A stretch of DNA of 64,000 nucleotides from Mucilaginibacter inviolabilis (GCF_011089895.1 NZ_JAANAT010000005.1:310001-374000), one strand, 5' to 3'; shown: positions 17,663-27,103, counted from the first letter of the stretch. The notes: generated from the letters alone by a model not told the origin. Translations and numbers: made by a program.

Positions 17663-18530
17663 ACCGCAGATTCATGGCGGCAATGGCCAAAATAATAAGC
17701 GCTACGCCGGCCCATTGCAAGGGCATTACGGTTTCGTTAAGGATAAAGTGTGCAAATAAGATGGATACGGGTATCTCTACCGAGGATACAATACTGCCCA
17801 GGCCAATACCGGTTTTAGGCAAACCTTTGGTAAACAGCAGAGGCGGCAATATGGTACCAAATAAGGCCAGGAAAGCCCCCCATTTCCAGATCACCGAAAA
17901 ATTAAAATGCTGTATAAGCTCTATATTCCAGAAAATAATAATGGCTAGCAATCCACCCAAAACCAGGTACATGCTCCGCTTTACACCCGGCAGATGCAGG
18001 GCTACTTTGTTTGATGAGTACATGGCCACCGTATAGCTCATGGCCGATAAAAGACCGAATATTAAACCGCGTCCGTTAAAGGATACGCGGGTATCAAAAA
18101 TATTGGTGGCCAGCAAAGTTCCGGCAATTACGATGAGGGCCGCAATGATCTTTTGGGTTTCGGGAACCTGCCGACTAAGCACCCACTCCAGGATGATACC
18201 CATCCAAACGGTTTGCATCAATAAAATAATACAAACAGATACCGGCAGGTATTGTACCGATAAATAATAAAATGTACTGGTGAGCCCCAGGGAAGTGCCG
18301 GCCAGCAGCATTTTTAGCTGCGGATTTTTATCGCCGGCCGGGCTTACGGTCTTTTGTTTTTTGCCAAACAAACCCATGATGAGCAAAACCACAAAGCCGA
18401 TAAAAAATTGCGAAAAAGTGATCTCGCCGGTATGATAGCCCTGGTCATGTGCTATTTTTACAAAAGTGGCCAATACCCCATAACTTGCTGCTCCCAGCGC
18501 TACCAGTAATATCCCTCTTATCTTTTCCAT
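17634..18530 (-). CDS. EamA/DMT family transporter
   Basis: 298 aa from the ATG at 18530; an upstream in-frame ATG at 18566 would add a poorly hydrophobic 12-residue start. About ten transmembrane helices in two EamA repeats form a metabolite exporter of the drug/metabolite transporter superfamily. Conserved features include SYGVLATFVK at the start, the EITFSQFFIGF stretch and the second-repeat SSVEIPVS with LNETVMPLQWAG. The substrate is unknown (amino acids are common). Convergent with the repeat protein. Confidence 0.88.
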   Translation of the reverse strand: MEKIRGILLVALGAASYGVLATFVKIAHDQGYHTGEITFSQFFIGFVVLLIMGLFGKKQKTVSPAGDKNPQLKMLLAGTSLGLTSTFYYLSVQYLPVSVCIILLMQTVWMGIILEWVLSRQVPETQKIIAALIVIAGTLLATNIFDTRVSFNGRGLIFGLLSAMSYTVAMYSSNKVALHLPGVKRSMYLVLGGLLAIIIFWNIELIQHFNFSVIWKWGAFLALFGTILPPLLFTKGLPKTGIGLGSIVSSVEIPVSILFAHFILNETVMPLQWAGVALIILAIAAMNLRFKSGSSNRP

Positions 18531-18656
18531 AGTATTTATCGTGGCGCAAAGGTCAGCCAAATGCACTACAAAAAACGTTTACAAATGTTGATATTTTGGG
18601 AATATTGCTTTCTAATGAAATGAGGCCGTTATTTTTTGTGCATGCTGCCCCTATCT

Positions 18657-18695
18657 TAATAAAAAAGCCCCTGGCATTCCTACCAGAGACTTTTG
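18657..18695 (-). terminator. terminator downstream of doxX
   Basis: On the minus strand AGTCTCTGG pairs with CCAGGGGCT (two G-U pairs) and is followed by TTTTTT. Confidence 0.7.
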
Positions 18696-18740
18696 CTTTA
18701 CAATTGGTTGCGACTTATTTAAACAGGGGCTGCTTTGCCT

Positions 18741-19208
18741 TTATGAATTACTCTTTTTAAAATTTTTGCTGATGAGCAGATCCAGACTGAATTTTCCGCC
18801 GCCGCTGATGATAAGGCCGGTAGCTACACCTATCAACAGCAGATGGTATTCAAAACCCTCTCCTTTTTGATTGCCAAACCAGTTCATAAAAAAACCATTG
18901 GGAAGGTGCACATTTACGATCATGCCCAGAAAGAGAAGAACAAAGGCTATCGCGAACAGGCGTGTACCCAGGCCCAGCAAAATGAATATGGTGCCGAAGA
19001 ACAAAAGAAAAATAACCAGGAAGGCTATTATCCATGGCAATCCGGTACTGGTAAAATAACCCATGGAACCCTGGAAACCATGGCCACCAAATGAACCTAA
19101 GAACAATTGTGCGCCATGCGGCCAAAGTACAATGGCCAGGGTGAGTCTTAAAACCAGCGAAGTAATATTTATTTCGGTTGCTAATGTTTGCTGCAATAAT
19201 GCTTTCAT
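18741..19208 (-). CDS. DoxX family membrane protein
   Basis: 155 aa from the ATG at 19208; a longer in-frame start at 19259 lies upstream of the promoter box and is rejected. Four transmembrane segments, with LRLTLAIVLWPHGAQLFLG at the N-terminus typical of the DoxX/DoxD family. Members are linked to thiol and redox stress or are of unknown function. It lies next to, but not in an operon with, the Crp/Fnr gene. Confidence 0.88.
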   Translation of the reverse strand: MKALLQQTLATEINITSLVLRLTLAIVLWPHGAQLFLGSFGGHGFQGSMGYFTSTGLPWIIAFLVIFLLFFGTIFILLGLGTRLFAIAFVLLFLGMIVNVHLPNGFFMNWFGNQKGEGFEYHLLLIGVATGLIISGGGKFSLDLLISKNFKKSNS

Positions 19209-19228
19209 ATTTTTAATTTTTACGAAGG

Positions 19229-19259
19229 CAAATTTACCCGGGCAACAAGCAATATTCAA
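19229..19259 (-). promoter_or_regulatory. predicted doxX promoter
   Basis: On the minus strand TTG (19259-19257), 20 bases, then TAAATTTG (19236-19229), a good Bacteroidota match. It lies 20 bases before the chosen doxX ATG and supports it. Confidence 0.6.
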
Positions 19260-19291
19260 TAAACTATATTAAGAGGTAATATTAACTTAGT

Positions 19292-19888
19292 TTAAGATTT
19301 TTTGGCAGCTATGCGGGTTTTCACCTTGCTCAAAAACTCGGGTGTAATACCCAGGTAAGAGGCAATAAGGTATTGAGGTACCCGGTTTTCCAGGGCCGGA
19401 TATTTTTTTATAAAACGAAGGTAACGCTCATCGGCCGTTGTACTCAGCACATTTAAAATGCGTTCATTTTGGGAGATGATGGCATTCTGATACAAAATCC
19501 TGAAGTAAATATTCAGCGCCGGTATCTTCCTGAACATCTCTTCCTTGCCTTCTTTTCTCAGTTTTATCACTTCGCCCTCTTCCATGGCTTCTACATGATA
19601 CTTGGAGGGTGCACCGGTAAAAAAGCTTTGCAGATCGGTCATCCACCAACCTTCCATGGCAAAGGCGGTGGTATGCTCCACGCCGCTCTCGTCTAAAAAA
19701 TAGTGACGCAAGCAACCTTTCGTAACAAAAAACTCGGCACTGGCCGGGTATGGCGGTTCAACAAGCAATTGATTTTTACGAAGCTTCCGGATCTCGAGAT
19801 AAGTGGAAAACAAAGCCGCCTCATCATCAGACAAAGCAACATGCTCCCGGATCTTTTCAATAATAACATCAAACATATGGTGAACCAT
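19292..19888 (-). CDS. Crp/Fnr family transcriptional regulator
   Basis: 198 aa. An N-terminal cyclic-nucleotide-binding-like beta-roll (about 25-115) is followed by a helical dimerisation region and a C-terminal HTH (VPQYLIASYLGITPEFLSKV). No FeS cysteines typical of Fnr are present (single C59), so it is of the Bacteroidota Crp-like group that often controls adjacent stress genes. The effector ligand is unknown. A second in-frame ATG at 19876 is a possible start. Confidence 0.9.
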   Translation of the reverse strand: MVHHMFDVIIEKIREHVALSDDEAALFSTYLEIRKLRKNQLLVEPPYPASAEFFVTKGCLRHYFLDESGVEHTTAFAMEGWWMTDLQSFFTGAPSKYHVEAMEEGEVIKLRKEGKEEMFRKIPALNIYFRILYQNAIISQNERILNVLSTTADERYLRFIKKYPALENRVPQYLIASYLGITPEFLSKVKTRIAAKKS

Positions 19889-19990
19889 GTATAGGTTTTG
19901 TAAATGTAGTCAATTTGGGAGTAAGGAGTTTTTAGAATAAGGATTTTTGGAACAAGGAGCAAGGATTTGAAAAGTTGAGGTTATTTTATT

Positions 19991-20070
19991 TTGTCATCCT
20001 GAACGCAGTGAAGGATCTATTCTGCGGTATGTATGTCGGCTAATAGATCCTTCGTTCCTCAGGATGACAA
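19991..20070. repeat. 80-bp palindromic intergenic repeat
   Basis: TTGTCATCCTGA (19991-20002) and its mirror TCAGGATGACAA (20059-20070) with inner arms AAGGATCTATT / AATAGATCCTT. Same end type (TGTCATCCTGA) as the repeats at 8403, 8787 and 11771. Confidence 0.8.
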
Positions 20071-20180
20071 ATTTCTTTTTCCTTATTCTTTACTCTCCAA
20101 ACCCTTACTCCTTCCCCCATCTTCCTTAATCTGTATCAGTATTCCCCGGTTCTGTATAAATTATCCCGGAAGGGCCCAAA

Positions 20181-20188
20181 TACCTTTG
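20181..20188 (+). promoter_or_regulatory. predicted -7 element before the SDR gene
   Basis: TACCTTTG matches TAnnTTTG and lies 30 bases before the ATG at 20219. It argues against the longer in-frame start at 20033. Confidence 0.5.
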
Positions 20189-20218
20189 TACTATAAATTA
20201 ATTCAAAAAACAAAAACA

Positions 20219-21037
20219 ATGTCAAAGACAATTTTTATAACCGGAGCTTCCCGTGGATTTGGAAAACTTTGGGCCGAAGCATTTTTAAAACGTGGTGATA
20301 AAGTAGTAGCCACCGCACGTAACCTGGATACTCTTGCCGATTTGGTGAGCACCTATGGCGATGCCATTTTACCGATACAGCTTGATGTGAACGATCGTAA
20401 GGCCGACTTTGCCGCAGTTGAACGTGCTAAACAACATTTTGGCAGCATCGATGTACTGATCAACAATGCCGGTTACGGTCTGTTTGGCGCTATTGAAGAA
20501 ACCAGCGAGCAGGAAGCACGTGAACAGATAGAAACTAACGTATTTGGTTTATTGTGGATAACACAAGCTGTATTACCGGTAATGCGGGCTCAAGGCCATG
20601 GCCATATTATACAGGTATCAAGCGTATTGGGTGTAGCTACTTTGCCTGTTTTGGGTTTATACAACGCCTCAAAATTTGCGGTTGAAGGTTTGAGCGAAAC
20701 TTTGGCTGCCGAAGTGGCCGGCTTTGGTATTAAAGTAAGTTTGATAGAGCCAAACGGCTTTGCTACCGATTGGGCAGGTGCATCGGCCACGCATACAGCG
20801 TCGTTAGCTGCGTATGATGATGTAAAAGCCGCATTCCAGGCCGGACTTACAGATGATGCCTTTGGTATTCCTGAAGCTACATCAGAAGCGGTACTGAAAC
20901 TGGTTGATAGTGAAAATCCGCCGTTGCGCCTGTTTTTGGGTAAGGTAGCTTTACCATGGGTAAAACAGGTTTATGAACAACGCCTGGCTTCATGGGAAGA
21001 ATGGCAGCCTGTAGCAGCGGCAGCACACGGCAAATAA
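20219..21037 (+). CDS. short-chain dehydrogenase/reductase (SDR)
   Basis: 272 aa from ATG 20219. Classical SDR: cofactor motif TGASRGFG at residues 9-16, NNAGYG, active-site Ser in VSSVLG and YNASK (Tyr and Lys) at about residue 149. The substrate is unknown. An AraC regulator follows 89 bp downstream on the same strand, a frequent pairing that suggests the regulator senses the SDR substrate (inference). Confidence 0.92.
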   Translation: MSKTIFITGASRGFGKLWAEAFLKRGDKVVATARNLDTLADLVSTYGDAILPIQLDVNDRKADFAAVERAKQHFGSIDVLINNAGYGLFGAIEETSEQEAREQIETNVFGLLWITQAVLPVMRAQGHGHIIQVSSVLGVATLPVLGLYNASKFAVEGLSETLAAEVAGFGIKVSLIEPNGFATDWAGASATHTASLAAYDDVKAAFQAGLTDDAFGIPEATSEAVLKLVDSENPPLRLFLGKVALPWVKQVYEQRLASWEEWQPVAAAAHGK

Positions 21038-21126
21038 GCTCTGTTAATTTTACTTTAACTCAACTAATTAACCCAGCATAATTCATACTTTTAATAGTGT
21101 GAATTATGCTTTAATTATTGCCCATC

Positions 21127-22017
21127 ATGAAACATTATAAAAGTTTGGCCCAATTAAGCCTCGACAATGGTTTTACCCCACCAGAAAACCCACTGCTTAA
21201 CCTGGTGCATTGCGATAACACCTGTGGTATTTTAGAACAGGAGTTTACCAGCGATTTTTATTTGATCGGGTTTAAAAAGCTGATATCGGGTATGTTTTTA
21301 TACGGACGTACCAAATATGATCATGATAATGGCTCCATGTCGTTTGTAAAACCCCGGCAGGTCATCGAGTTTAAAAATATGAAGTTTGAGCAAAACGGGT
21401 TCCTGATATTGATACATGAAGATTTTTTGAACGGGCATCCCCTGCATACCGAGATTAAAAAGTACGGTTATTTTGAATATGAAACCAACGAGGCTCTGCA
21501 TCTTTCGCCAAAGGAAGAACAGATCATCTGGAACCTGTTCAATGAAATTGAAATGGAATACAACAACAATCAGGATGAATACAGCCGTGATATTATCCTG
21601 GGCCATATAGAATCTATCCTGAAATATTCGCAGCGTTTTTACAAACGGCAGTTTATCAACAGAATCACCGCAACGGGTAAAATGGTATCCCGGTTTAATG
21701 ATGCGCTTTCGGCTTATTTTGAAAAAGGTTATTTGCTGGAAAAAGGCTTGCCTACCGTTAAATCAATGGCCTCCGAGCTTAACCTGTCGCCAAGCTACCT
21801 GAGCGATCTGCTGAAACAGGAAACCGGAAAAACGGCTATGGAACTGATACATATTTACCTTATATCCGAAGCCAAAAACCTGCTCAAAGGATCGAACAAT
21901 AACATTGCCGAAACTGCTTATACCCTGGGTTTTGATAACCTGCCTTATTTTTCGCGTTTATTTAAGAAAGAGGTAGGCATTAGTCCAGTTCAATTCCGGA
22001 AACAGATCATGAATTAA
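21127..22017 (+). CDS. AraC family transcriptional regulator
   Basis: 296 aa from the ATG at 21127; an in-frame TTG three codons upstream is not needed. The C-terminal AraC/XylS DNA-binding domain with two HTH motifs is clear (MASELNLSPSYLSDLLKQ and IAETAYTLGFDNLPYFSRLFKK). The N-terminal 180 residues form a sensor region without a clear cupin motif. It probably regulates the SDR gene just upstream. Confidence 0.9.
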   Translation: MKHYKSLAQLSLDNGFTPPENPLLNLVHCDNTCGILEQEFTSDFYLIGFKKLISGMFLYGRTKYDHDNGSMSFVKPRQVIEFKNMKFEQNGFLILIHEDFLNGHPLHTEIKKYGYFEYETNEALHLSPKEEQIIWNLFNEIEMEYNNNQDEYSRDIILGHIESILKYSQRFYKRQFINRITATGKMVSRFNDALSAYFEKGYLLEKGLPTVKSMASELNLSPSYLSDLLKQETGKTAMELIHIYLISEAKNLLKGSNNNIAETAYTLGFDNLPYFSRLFKKEVGISPVQFRKQIMN

Positions 22018-22077
22018 TCTACGTATTCATGGATTGAAAATATTGCTATGAGGTTAGTTAGTCTTACTCTAAAATAA

Positions 22078-22125
22078 ATAAAGCCGATCGTGATTTGAAA
22101 TGCTTCGAATCACGATCGGCTTTAT
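22078..22125. terminator. strong bidirectional terminator
   Basis: An 18-bp perfect stem: ATAAAGCCGATCGTGATT (22078-22095) with AATCACGATCGGCTTTAT (22108-22125). It closes the AraC gene (+) and the T6SS effector module (-). Confidence 0.9.
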
Positions 22126-22165
22126 TTAAAACTGAGCGTAACCCAGTTGAGGTTTTACTCAATAG

Positions 22166-22933
22166 CTAATCTTTCCAGTGCACCATATCATAGGGGTAAT
22201 ATGGGTTATCTTTATAACTGCTATCGTCGAGCCCCATTATCTTGGTTACGGCACCGGCTTCCCAGCACCAATAACCCCGATATGCCCGTTCTTTTTTATG
22301 GGCATCGTACCAGGGATCATCTTTATGTAGTGCGTACCAATTTTCCAAATAAGTTTTCATCGCCCTTTCAGCTTCGTTTTTGGGTAGCTTGGTTAACGCA
22401 AATATCTCACCGTACAGCTTTTTATAAATTACCTCCTCGGGGGCTTTTCCCGATGCGTTTTTAGCGTTGATGATATACCAAAGCAAGCCGTCGGGCTGCC
22501 AATCATCAAAGCTCGATCCTTCATCAGACTGGGAAACATAATTAACAATTTTTTTAAACTCTTCATCCGGGATGTTTAACAGATAACCCAAAGAAACCAT
22601 ATCAATCATATCGGCATAAAAAGCATCGGCATCCCAGCCAATTCCATAATAATCCGTGGCTTTTAAAAAATTGTCATAACATATGCTAATGTCATTATTC
22701 ACGGAGTAATTGATGTACACCAGATCAAGGTATTCCATTGCAATTGCCCATTGATTATAAGGCTTAAGTTTGCCTTCGCTTTTTAGTTTCTCATTATCTT
22801 CCGAATATATTTCCAGGTTACGCTGTTTCTTTTTGATCATTGAATCAAAAAAAGCCTCGTCCTTAAACTGAGCCCTGATCTGTTTGGTGGGTTCGGCCTT
22901 AGAATTTCCGAATATGCTGTTAAAAAACCCCAT
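22166..22933 (-). CDS. PoNi-like (DUF1911-type) immunity protein candidate
   Basis: 255 aa, cytoplasmic, no signal peptide. It is mostly helical; the C-terminus has the pattern YWCWEAGAVTKIMGLDDSS then NPYYPYDMVHWKD, which I recognise as the hallmark of the DUF1911/PoNi family that neutralises PoNe DNase effectors. It lies 20 bp downstream of the PAAR-like protein with the PoNe-like region, the usual effector-immunity order. The N-terminal 120 residues resemble a DUF1910-like helical part. The pairing is inferred from family and position. Confidence 0.7.
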   Translation of the reverse strand: MGFFNSIFGNSKAEPTKQIRAQFKDEAFFDSMIKKKQRNLEIYSEDNEKLKSEGKLKPYNQWAIAMEYLDLVYINYSVNNDISICYDNFLKATDYYGIGWDADAFYADMIDMVSLGYLLNIPDEEFKKIVNYVSQSDEGSSFDDWQPDGLLWYIINAKNASGKAPEEVIYKKLYGEIFALTKLPKNEAERAMKTYLENWYALHKDDPWYDAHKKERAYRGYWCWEAGAVTKIMGLDDSSYKDNPYYPYDMVHWKD

Positions 22934-22953
22934 TGTTATATATTAATTTATGT

Positions 22954-24312
22954 TTAAAACCAACTTGCAATTGTTTTCCCCAAACCACTGCCGGCAATCC
23001 CGCCTATCACACCGCCAACTATCCCTCCTACAACCGTTCCAACACCCGGACATATGGCTGTGCCTATAATAGCCCCCAACTCTGCCCCGGCTATTCCGCC
23101 GGCAAGTCCTCCGGCAGCGCCTCCAACAGCTTCTTTTGTTTTTTCGCCAAAGCCACCTTCTTCTTCATAGGCCGAATATATGTTATAAGCATCAATTGCT
23201 ACACCAACAACAATGAGTCCCCTACCGGCAACTTTACCGGCAACACTTAATGCCGGCGACCTGGCAATTGCCTGGCTAGCTTTAAACAAGCCATCATTAG
23301 CCCCGGTAGCATACTTACTACTGCGAACAGCCTGGGAGAAATTTGACTCTGAAAGCGCGGTTAACGCCTTTGAATTGCGCAAGGACGACCGTACACTGTT
23401 CATCATACCACCGGCCCTTGATGTTTGGATCTCCAATGGTTCACTTTGTCCCCGGGTAGCTTTAAAACCACTGTCATTCATCGTCTCAGAACTCATGGTG
23501 CCATCTGGCTTTACCCGGGTAACTTCGCGTGTAAGCGTTCCATTATTATTAGCTCTTGCAAATGCTTCTTCATCGGCAGGGTTAATAGCTCCATTGTCAA
23601 CATGGTTCCTTGTCCACCTGGCACTTAATTCGCGCCCGTTATTCGTATTCGCTATAGAAGCGGTATTATATTTTGTATCAGTTTCTTTGAGGATATCACT
23701 TTTTGCATAAGCACCATCTACGCCAGAGGCTGTTGGTTTATCAATGTTAATTACAGGGTGTTCGCTTCTTATATCCCTATAACCTTCCTGCCGGTGGTAA
23801 ACATTATCTTTCATTTCCCCATAATTACCATGTCTGCGGTAATCGGTAGGGCTGTTGGGGCGTACCAGGCTTATTTTGCCGTTCTCCACATCGTAAATAG
23901 TACCTCGTTGTAAAATATCTAAAGTATTGGTATAATCTCCGTAAGTAAATACACCGGCACCGGCGCCAGTGAGTGCTCCATTACTGCTTCCGCTGGGAGC
24001 ATTAAAGTCAACCTTTATTTTTCCTCCCTTTTTGCAAAGCAGGTTGGCGTCTTCAAACAACAGTTTATAACCATTAACCTTTACCCCTTTATTGGTTTTA
24101 TCCCAGTAAATGGGTTCAAACTGGCAAGCACCGCCCGTAGCCGAGCACCTGCCCATTGGCTGGATATTTTCGCCGGGAATCATATCCATTTCACTGGCTA
24201 AATACTCACCATATATTTTGGTATTGTTATGATGGGTAACCTTAAGCCTGCAGGGGCTTGAACCTTTATCGCAGGTAAGGCAGCTATTATCCGGGATATA
24301 TTTCTTTGACAT
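22954..24312 (-). CDS. T6SS effector: PAAR-like (DUF4280) + PoNe-like DNase region + glycine-zipper tail
   Basis: 452 aa. Residues 1-105 form a Cys-rich DUF4280-type PAAR-like tip (Cys at 11, 14, 21, 56, 63, 93), which would cap VgrG. Residues about 160-240 carry a PoNe-like nuclease pattern: YGEMK (E166), GVDGAY (D199) and DTKYN (D212, K214), fitting a PD-(D/E)xK active site, then a RELSARWTRNH segment. The C-terminus (about 355-450) is a hydrophobic Gly-zipper region such as GGIVGGVIGGIAGS, possibly aiding membrane passage. The DNase sits in the middle rather than at the end. Immunity gene downstream. Confidence 0.72.
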   Translation of the reverse strand: MSKKYIPDNSCLTCDKGSSPCRLKVTHHNNTKIYGEYLASEMDMIPGENIQPMGRCSATGGACQFEPIYWDKTNKGVKVNGYKLLFEDANLLCKKGGKIKVDFNAPSGSSNGALTGAGAGVFTYGDYTNTLDILQRGTIYDVENGKISLVRPNSPTDYRRHGNYGEMKDNVYHRQEGYRDIRSEHPVINIDKPTASGVDGAYAKSDILKETDTKYNTASIANTNNGRELSARWTRNHVDNGAINPADEEAFARANNNGTLTREVTRVKPDGTMSSETMNDSGFKATRGQSEPLEIQTSRAGGMMNSVRSSLRNSKALTALSESNFSQAVRSSKYATGANDGLFKASQAIARSPALSVAGKVAGRGLIVVGVAIDAYNIYSAYEEEGGFGEKTKEAVGGAAGGLAGGIAGAELGAIIGTAICPGVGTVVGGIVGGVIGGIAGSGLGKTIASWF

Positions 24313-24350
24313 CTTATATAACTTTAAGGCGGTGAAACACTTCCTTTATA

Positions 24351-25229
24351 TTATACCATTAGCACACTATTTTTAAAAATACCGGCTTTTTTGCTACTTG
24401 ATTTGGGCAATTCAGCTTGCTCTATCCGCTTACATTGATGCGCGTTTACAACGGTGTAAAACGATGGCACGTGTAACTGTAAATACAGATCGGCACTTTG
24501 TAATACATTATTTTTAAACAGATATATCTCCTCCATTTCTGTTTGCAGATCAACCTTTAAATTATAAGTATTGGTGAGATCTTTCATCATTCGCACAAAA
24601 GATTTCCGGTCAAACTTTTCGTTATCGATCTCTGCACTATTGGTTGTTTTTATCCAGTCGCCCGTCTGCTCGTTATGAGCGTTAATGATCAAGGGGAGAT
24701 CAACCAAACCAAAAAAGCTCTTAAGCAATACCGGATATTCTTCGACATTCTCCAGCTCTTTATAAAAAGGTTGAAAAAAACACCGATAATGACTATAACC
24801 CATAAAATTTTGCAAAAAGCGTTTGGGATCTTTCAGCAACTTTTCGGTTTCGGCAAGCATTACTTGAATACCTTCGCGATTTTGGTATTTATTGGCAATT
24901 TTTGCCCGGTAGCCATTATTCCATTGCGTTAAAAAGCTGCTAAAATTATCAATACCAATAAATTTTCCTTCCAGATTGGTAATAACCTGTACCGGCGATT
25001 GCAGCCATTCCATATCAGCAGCCCAGTCATGAATCAGTGCTGATCCTTCCATGGTTTGATCAAGCAAAGTGTATTCAAAAACCCTTTGCTTCTCATCCTC
25101 GTTGATCAGTTGTATCTGTACCCATCGGTCCTGTACAAACTCTAATACTTTTGTACCGGCAATGGTACGGTTAGACGATGTAACCTGATACCATGCATTT
25201 TCAAAATCGGTTCTAAATGATAGCTTCAT
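24351..25229 (-). CDS. candidate T6SS effector adaptor/chaperone
   Basis: 292 aa, no signal peptide, no membrane helix. I recognise no named family. It starts 2 bp after the VgrG1 stop and ends 38 bp before the PAAR-like effector. The protein at 29105-30130 has the same position after VgrG2, and the two share spaced patterns: (L/T)(E/T)GK(F/I)..I(D/T)N followed by QW/KW, and a later FF..FY / FF..TY stretch. This suggests a common family that loads PAAR-like effectors on VgrG, by analogy with known T6SS adaptors (DUF4123, DUF1795, DUF2169), none of which it resembles. Confidence 0.6.
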   Translation of the reverse strand: MKLSFRTDFENAWYQVTSSNRTIAGTKVLEFVQDRWVQIQLINEDEKQRVFEYTLLDQTMEGSALIHDWAADMEWLQSPVQVITNLEGKFIGIDNFSSFLTQWNNGYRAKIANKYQNREGIQVMLAETEKLLKDPKRFLQNFMGYSHYRCFFQPFYKELENVEEYPVLLKSFFGLVDLPLIINAHNEQTGDWIKTTNSAEIDNEKFDRKSFVRMMKDLTNTYNLKVDLQTEMEEIYLFKNNVLQSADLYLQLHVPSFYTVVNAHQCKRIEQAELPKSSSKKAGIFKNSVLMV

Positions 25230-25231
25230 GA

Positions 25232-27103
25232 TCAGGATTGATTAATTTCCACATCAGCTGCGATGATATGCGCCAAACTACCACCATCGATATGCATTTT
25301 ATCAGTTGAGCTGATCTCGGCCGTTTTGCCCGAAGCTGAAATTTTACCAGCAGGCGCATCCATCGTTACATCTTTTGCAGTAGCTGATAGTTTTACACTC
25401 TCTGTTTCGCTGGTAAACGAAATGTCTTTTTTGGCATTGGTGGTAATTCCTTCATCCTGAGCAGTAACCCCGATGGATTTTTTGGCCATCATGCTAATTA
25501 TGCCATCGCCACCGCCTTCTTTAGCAGGCGCTGCCGTTATGTTTATGCTATTGCCGGCGTTTATATTGATATCTTTTGATACCAGGGTAATGGTATTGGG
25601 AGCAGAAATGGTCACCGTTCCATCGCCATTAAGGGTAACCACATTACCGCTAGGGTCTTTAACGTTAACACTGCCATTACTATCATCCAATATCACCGTA
25701 TTACCGCTCCGGGTGGTAAGTGCTTTCACTTTATTGTTTTGGTTACCACCGCTACCCGTTTTACCACTAAACATACTGCCTATAATAATAGGGCGCGCGA
25801 TGTTACCTTCTTCAAAGGCAACCAAAACCTGGTCGCCAACTTCCGGAATAAAAACAAATCCCCGGTTCTTACTTACTTTGTCAGAAGTACCGGCATCCGG
25901 GGCAACTACCCTTAACCATTCTGTAACATCGTTTGATTGGCATTGCCATTTGAACTTTACTTTGATACGTCCATGTCCGTCCGGATCGGCATTGTCGGTT
26001 ACATCCGCCAGCTGCATATCCGGGTTGGGTTTGGCTGCTTCGTTTACCGGCAGCCGTTCCGTGTCGGCTGTTACGCCTTCAAAGGTATTCTGGTAGTGGC
26101 CTACGCCATCTATCTGGTGATATACCGCTGTAACCAGGAACTTGCCAAAATCCTGCAATTCGAAACTTGTGGCTCCGCGCATGCTGGTGCTCACGTTTAA
26201 TACTTTGCCCAGGCCTACCTGCGGGTTATCCCCATTGCCGATGATGTTCACCAGTTCGGCTATCTGTGCTTTTTGCTCGTTGTTTACAAAATCGCTGATC
26301 TCTTTTTGCGAGTTCACCCGTACTTCCATCGGGCCATTGAATACCTTGCTGAATACTTTGTTCGAGGCACTTATCGCATGCGATACATCCGGGTTACTGC
26401 CTGCACCGCCCTGCGGTTCGGCTTTCAGCAATTCGTCCTGTTTGGGGATATAAGCAAATTTGTTTTGTTTTAGCGGGGCTATCTGCATGGCGTATTGCAG
26501 GCTGTGCAAATCTCTACCGTAGATCAGGCTTACTTCTTCCAGCTTATCTGGTTTACCGAAGTTCAGTTTTTGGCCATCGTAGTAAAACCACTCATAGTAT
26601 TCGGCCGACAGCCGGTTGATAAAATCGTAATCGCTTTCCCGGTATTGGATCAGGTAATCTATCGGGGAAGTATTGGTGGGTTTGATATTAAACTTCAGAT
26701 CGTTTTGGGGTGCATCCTGTGTGGCCAGCTGGATGATCGTTTTCAGATCTTTATTCAGGTACGAGCCCAGGTCAGGGCCACGGTCTATCAGTATGCCCGG
26801 ACTAAAACCGCTGATCAGGATATCCCCATGAAAACCATGGCTCTGTGATAGCTCTACTTTGGTTACTATACCGCTAAAAATATTTTCGCTCCCGCTGGCT
26901 ACCCCAAACTGTACCGTTATATTCTTGCCGATAAAATCTTTGGAGTTTTGTAGTGTTACCTGGTTGTATTCTTCAACCTGGTCGTGGTTAAATCGTAACT
27001 GGAACGTGTGGTGCTCGTTAAAACGCTGATCAAGGTTAAATGTTGAAAAGTGAGTTATCGAAGTCCCTTCTATGTTGATATCAACTATTAATTTCTTTTC
27101 CAT
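25232..27103 (-). CDS. vgrG: VgrG spike protein 1 (TssI)
   Basis: 623 aa from the ATG at 27103, matching the start of the second VgrG; a start at 27136 would add 11 residues. It is the trimeric T6SS spike. The N-terminal gp27-like part is followed by the gp5/OB-fold region (GRIKVKFKWQ, RGFVFIPEVGDQVLVAFEEG) and a long C-terminal beta-helix of repeated 'A..KDI..T' strands ending VEINQS. The first ~360 codons are almost identical in DNA to VgrG2; the C-terminal part is unrelated in sequence, so it should fix cargo specificity for the PAAR-like PoNe effector downstream. Confidence 0.95.
   Translation of the reverse strand: MEKKLIVDINIEGTSITHFSTFNLDQRFNEHHTFQLRFNHDQVEEYNQVTLQNSKDFIGKNITVQFGVASGSENIFSGIVTKVELSQSHGFHGDILISGFSPGILIDRGPDLGSYLNKDLKTIIQLATQDAPQNDLKFNIKPTNTSPIDYLIQYRESDYDFINRLSAEYYEWFYYDGQKLNFGKPDKLEEVSLIYGRDLHSLQYAMQIAPLKQNKFAYIPKQDELLKAEPQGGAGSNPDVSHAISASNKVFSKVFNGPMEVRVNSQKEISDFVNNEQKAQIAELVNIIGNGDNPQVGLGKVLNVSTSMRGATSFELQDFGKFLVTAVYHQIDGVGHYQNTFEGVTADTERLPVNEAAKPNPDMQLADVTDNADPDGHGRIKVKFKWQCQSNDVTEWLRVVAPDAGTSDKVSKNRGFVFIPEVGDQVLVAFEEGNIARPIIIGSMFSGKTGSGGNQNNKVKALTTRSGNTVILDDSNGSVNVKDPSGNVVTLNGDGTVTISAPNTITLVSKDININAGNSINITAAPAKEGGGDGIISMMAKKSIGVTAQDEGITTNAKKDISFTSETESVKLSATAKDVTMDAPAGKISASGKTAEISSTDKMHIDGGSLAHIIAADVEINQS

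Noticed and set aside
20033-20219. 62-residue N-terminal extension of the SDR protein
   Set aside because: The sequence is translated repeat and spacer, and a -7 box (20181-20188) lies inside it.
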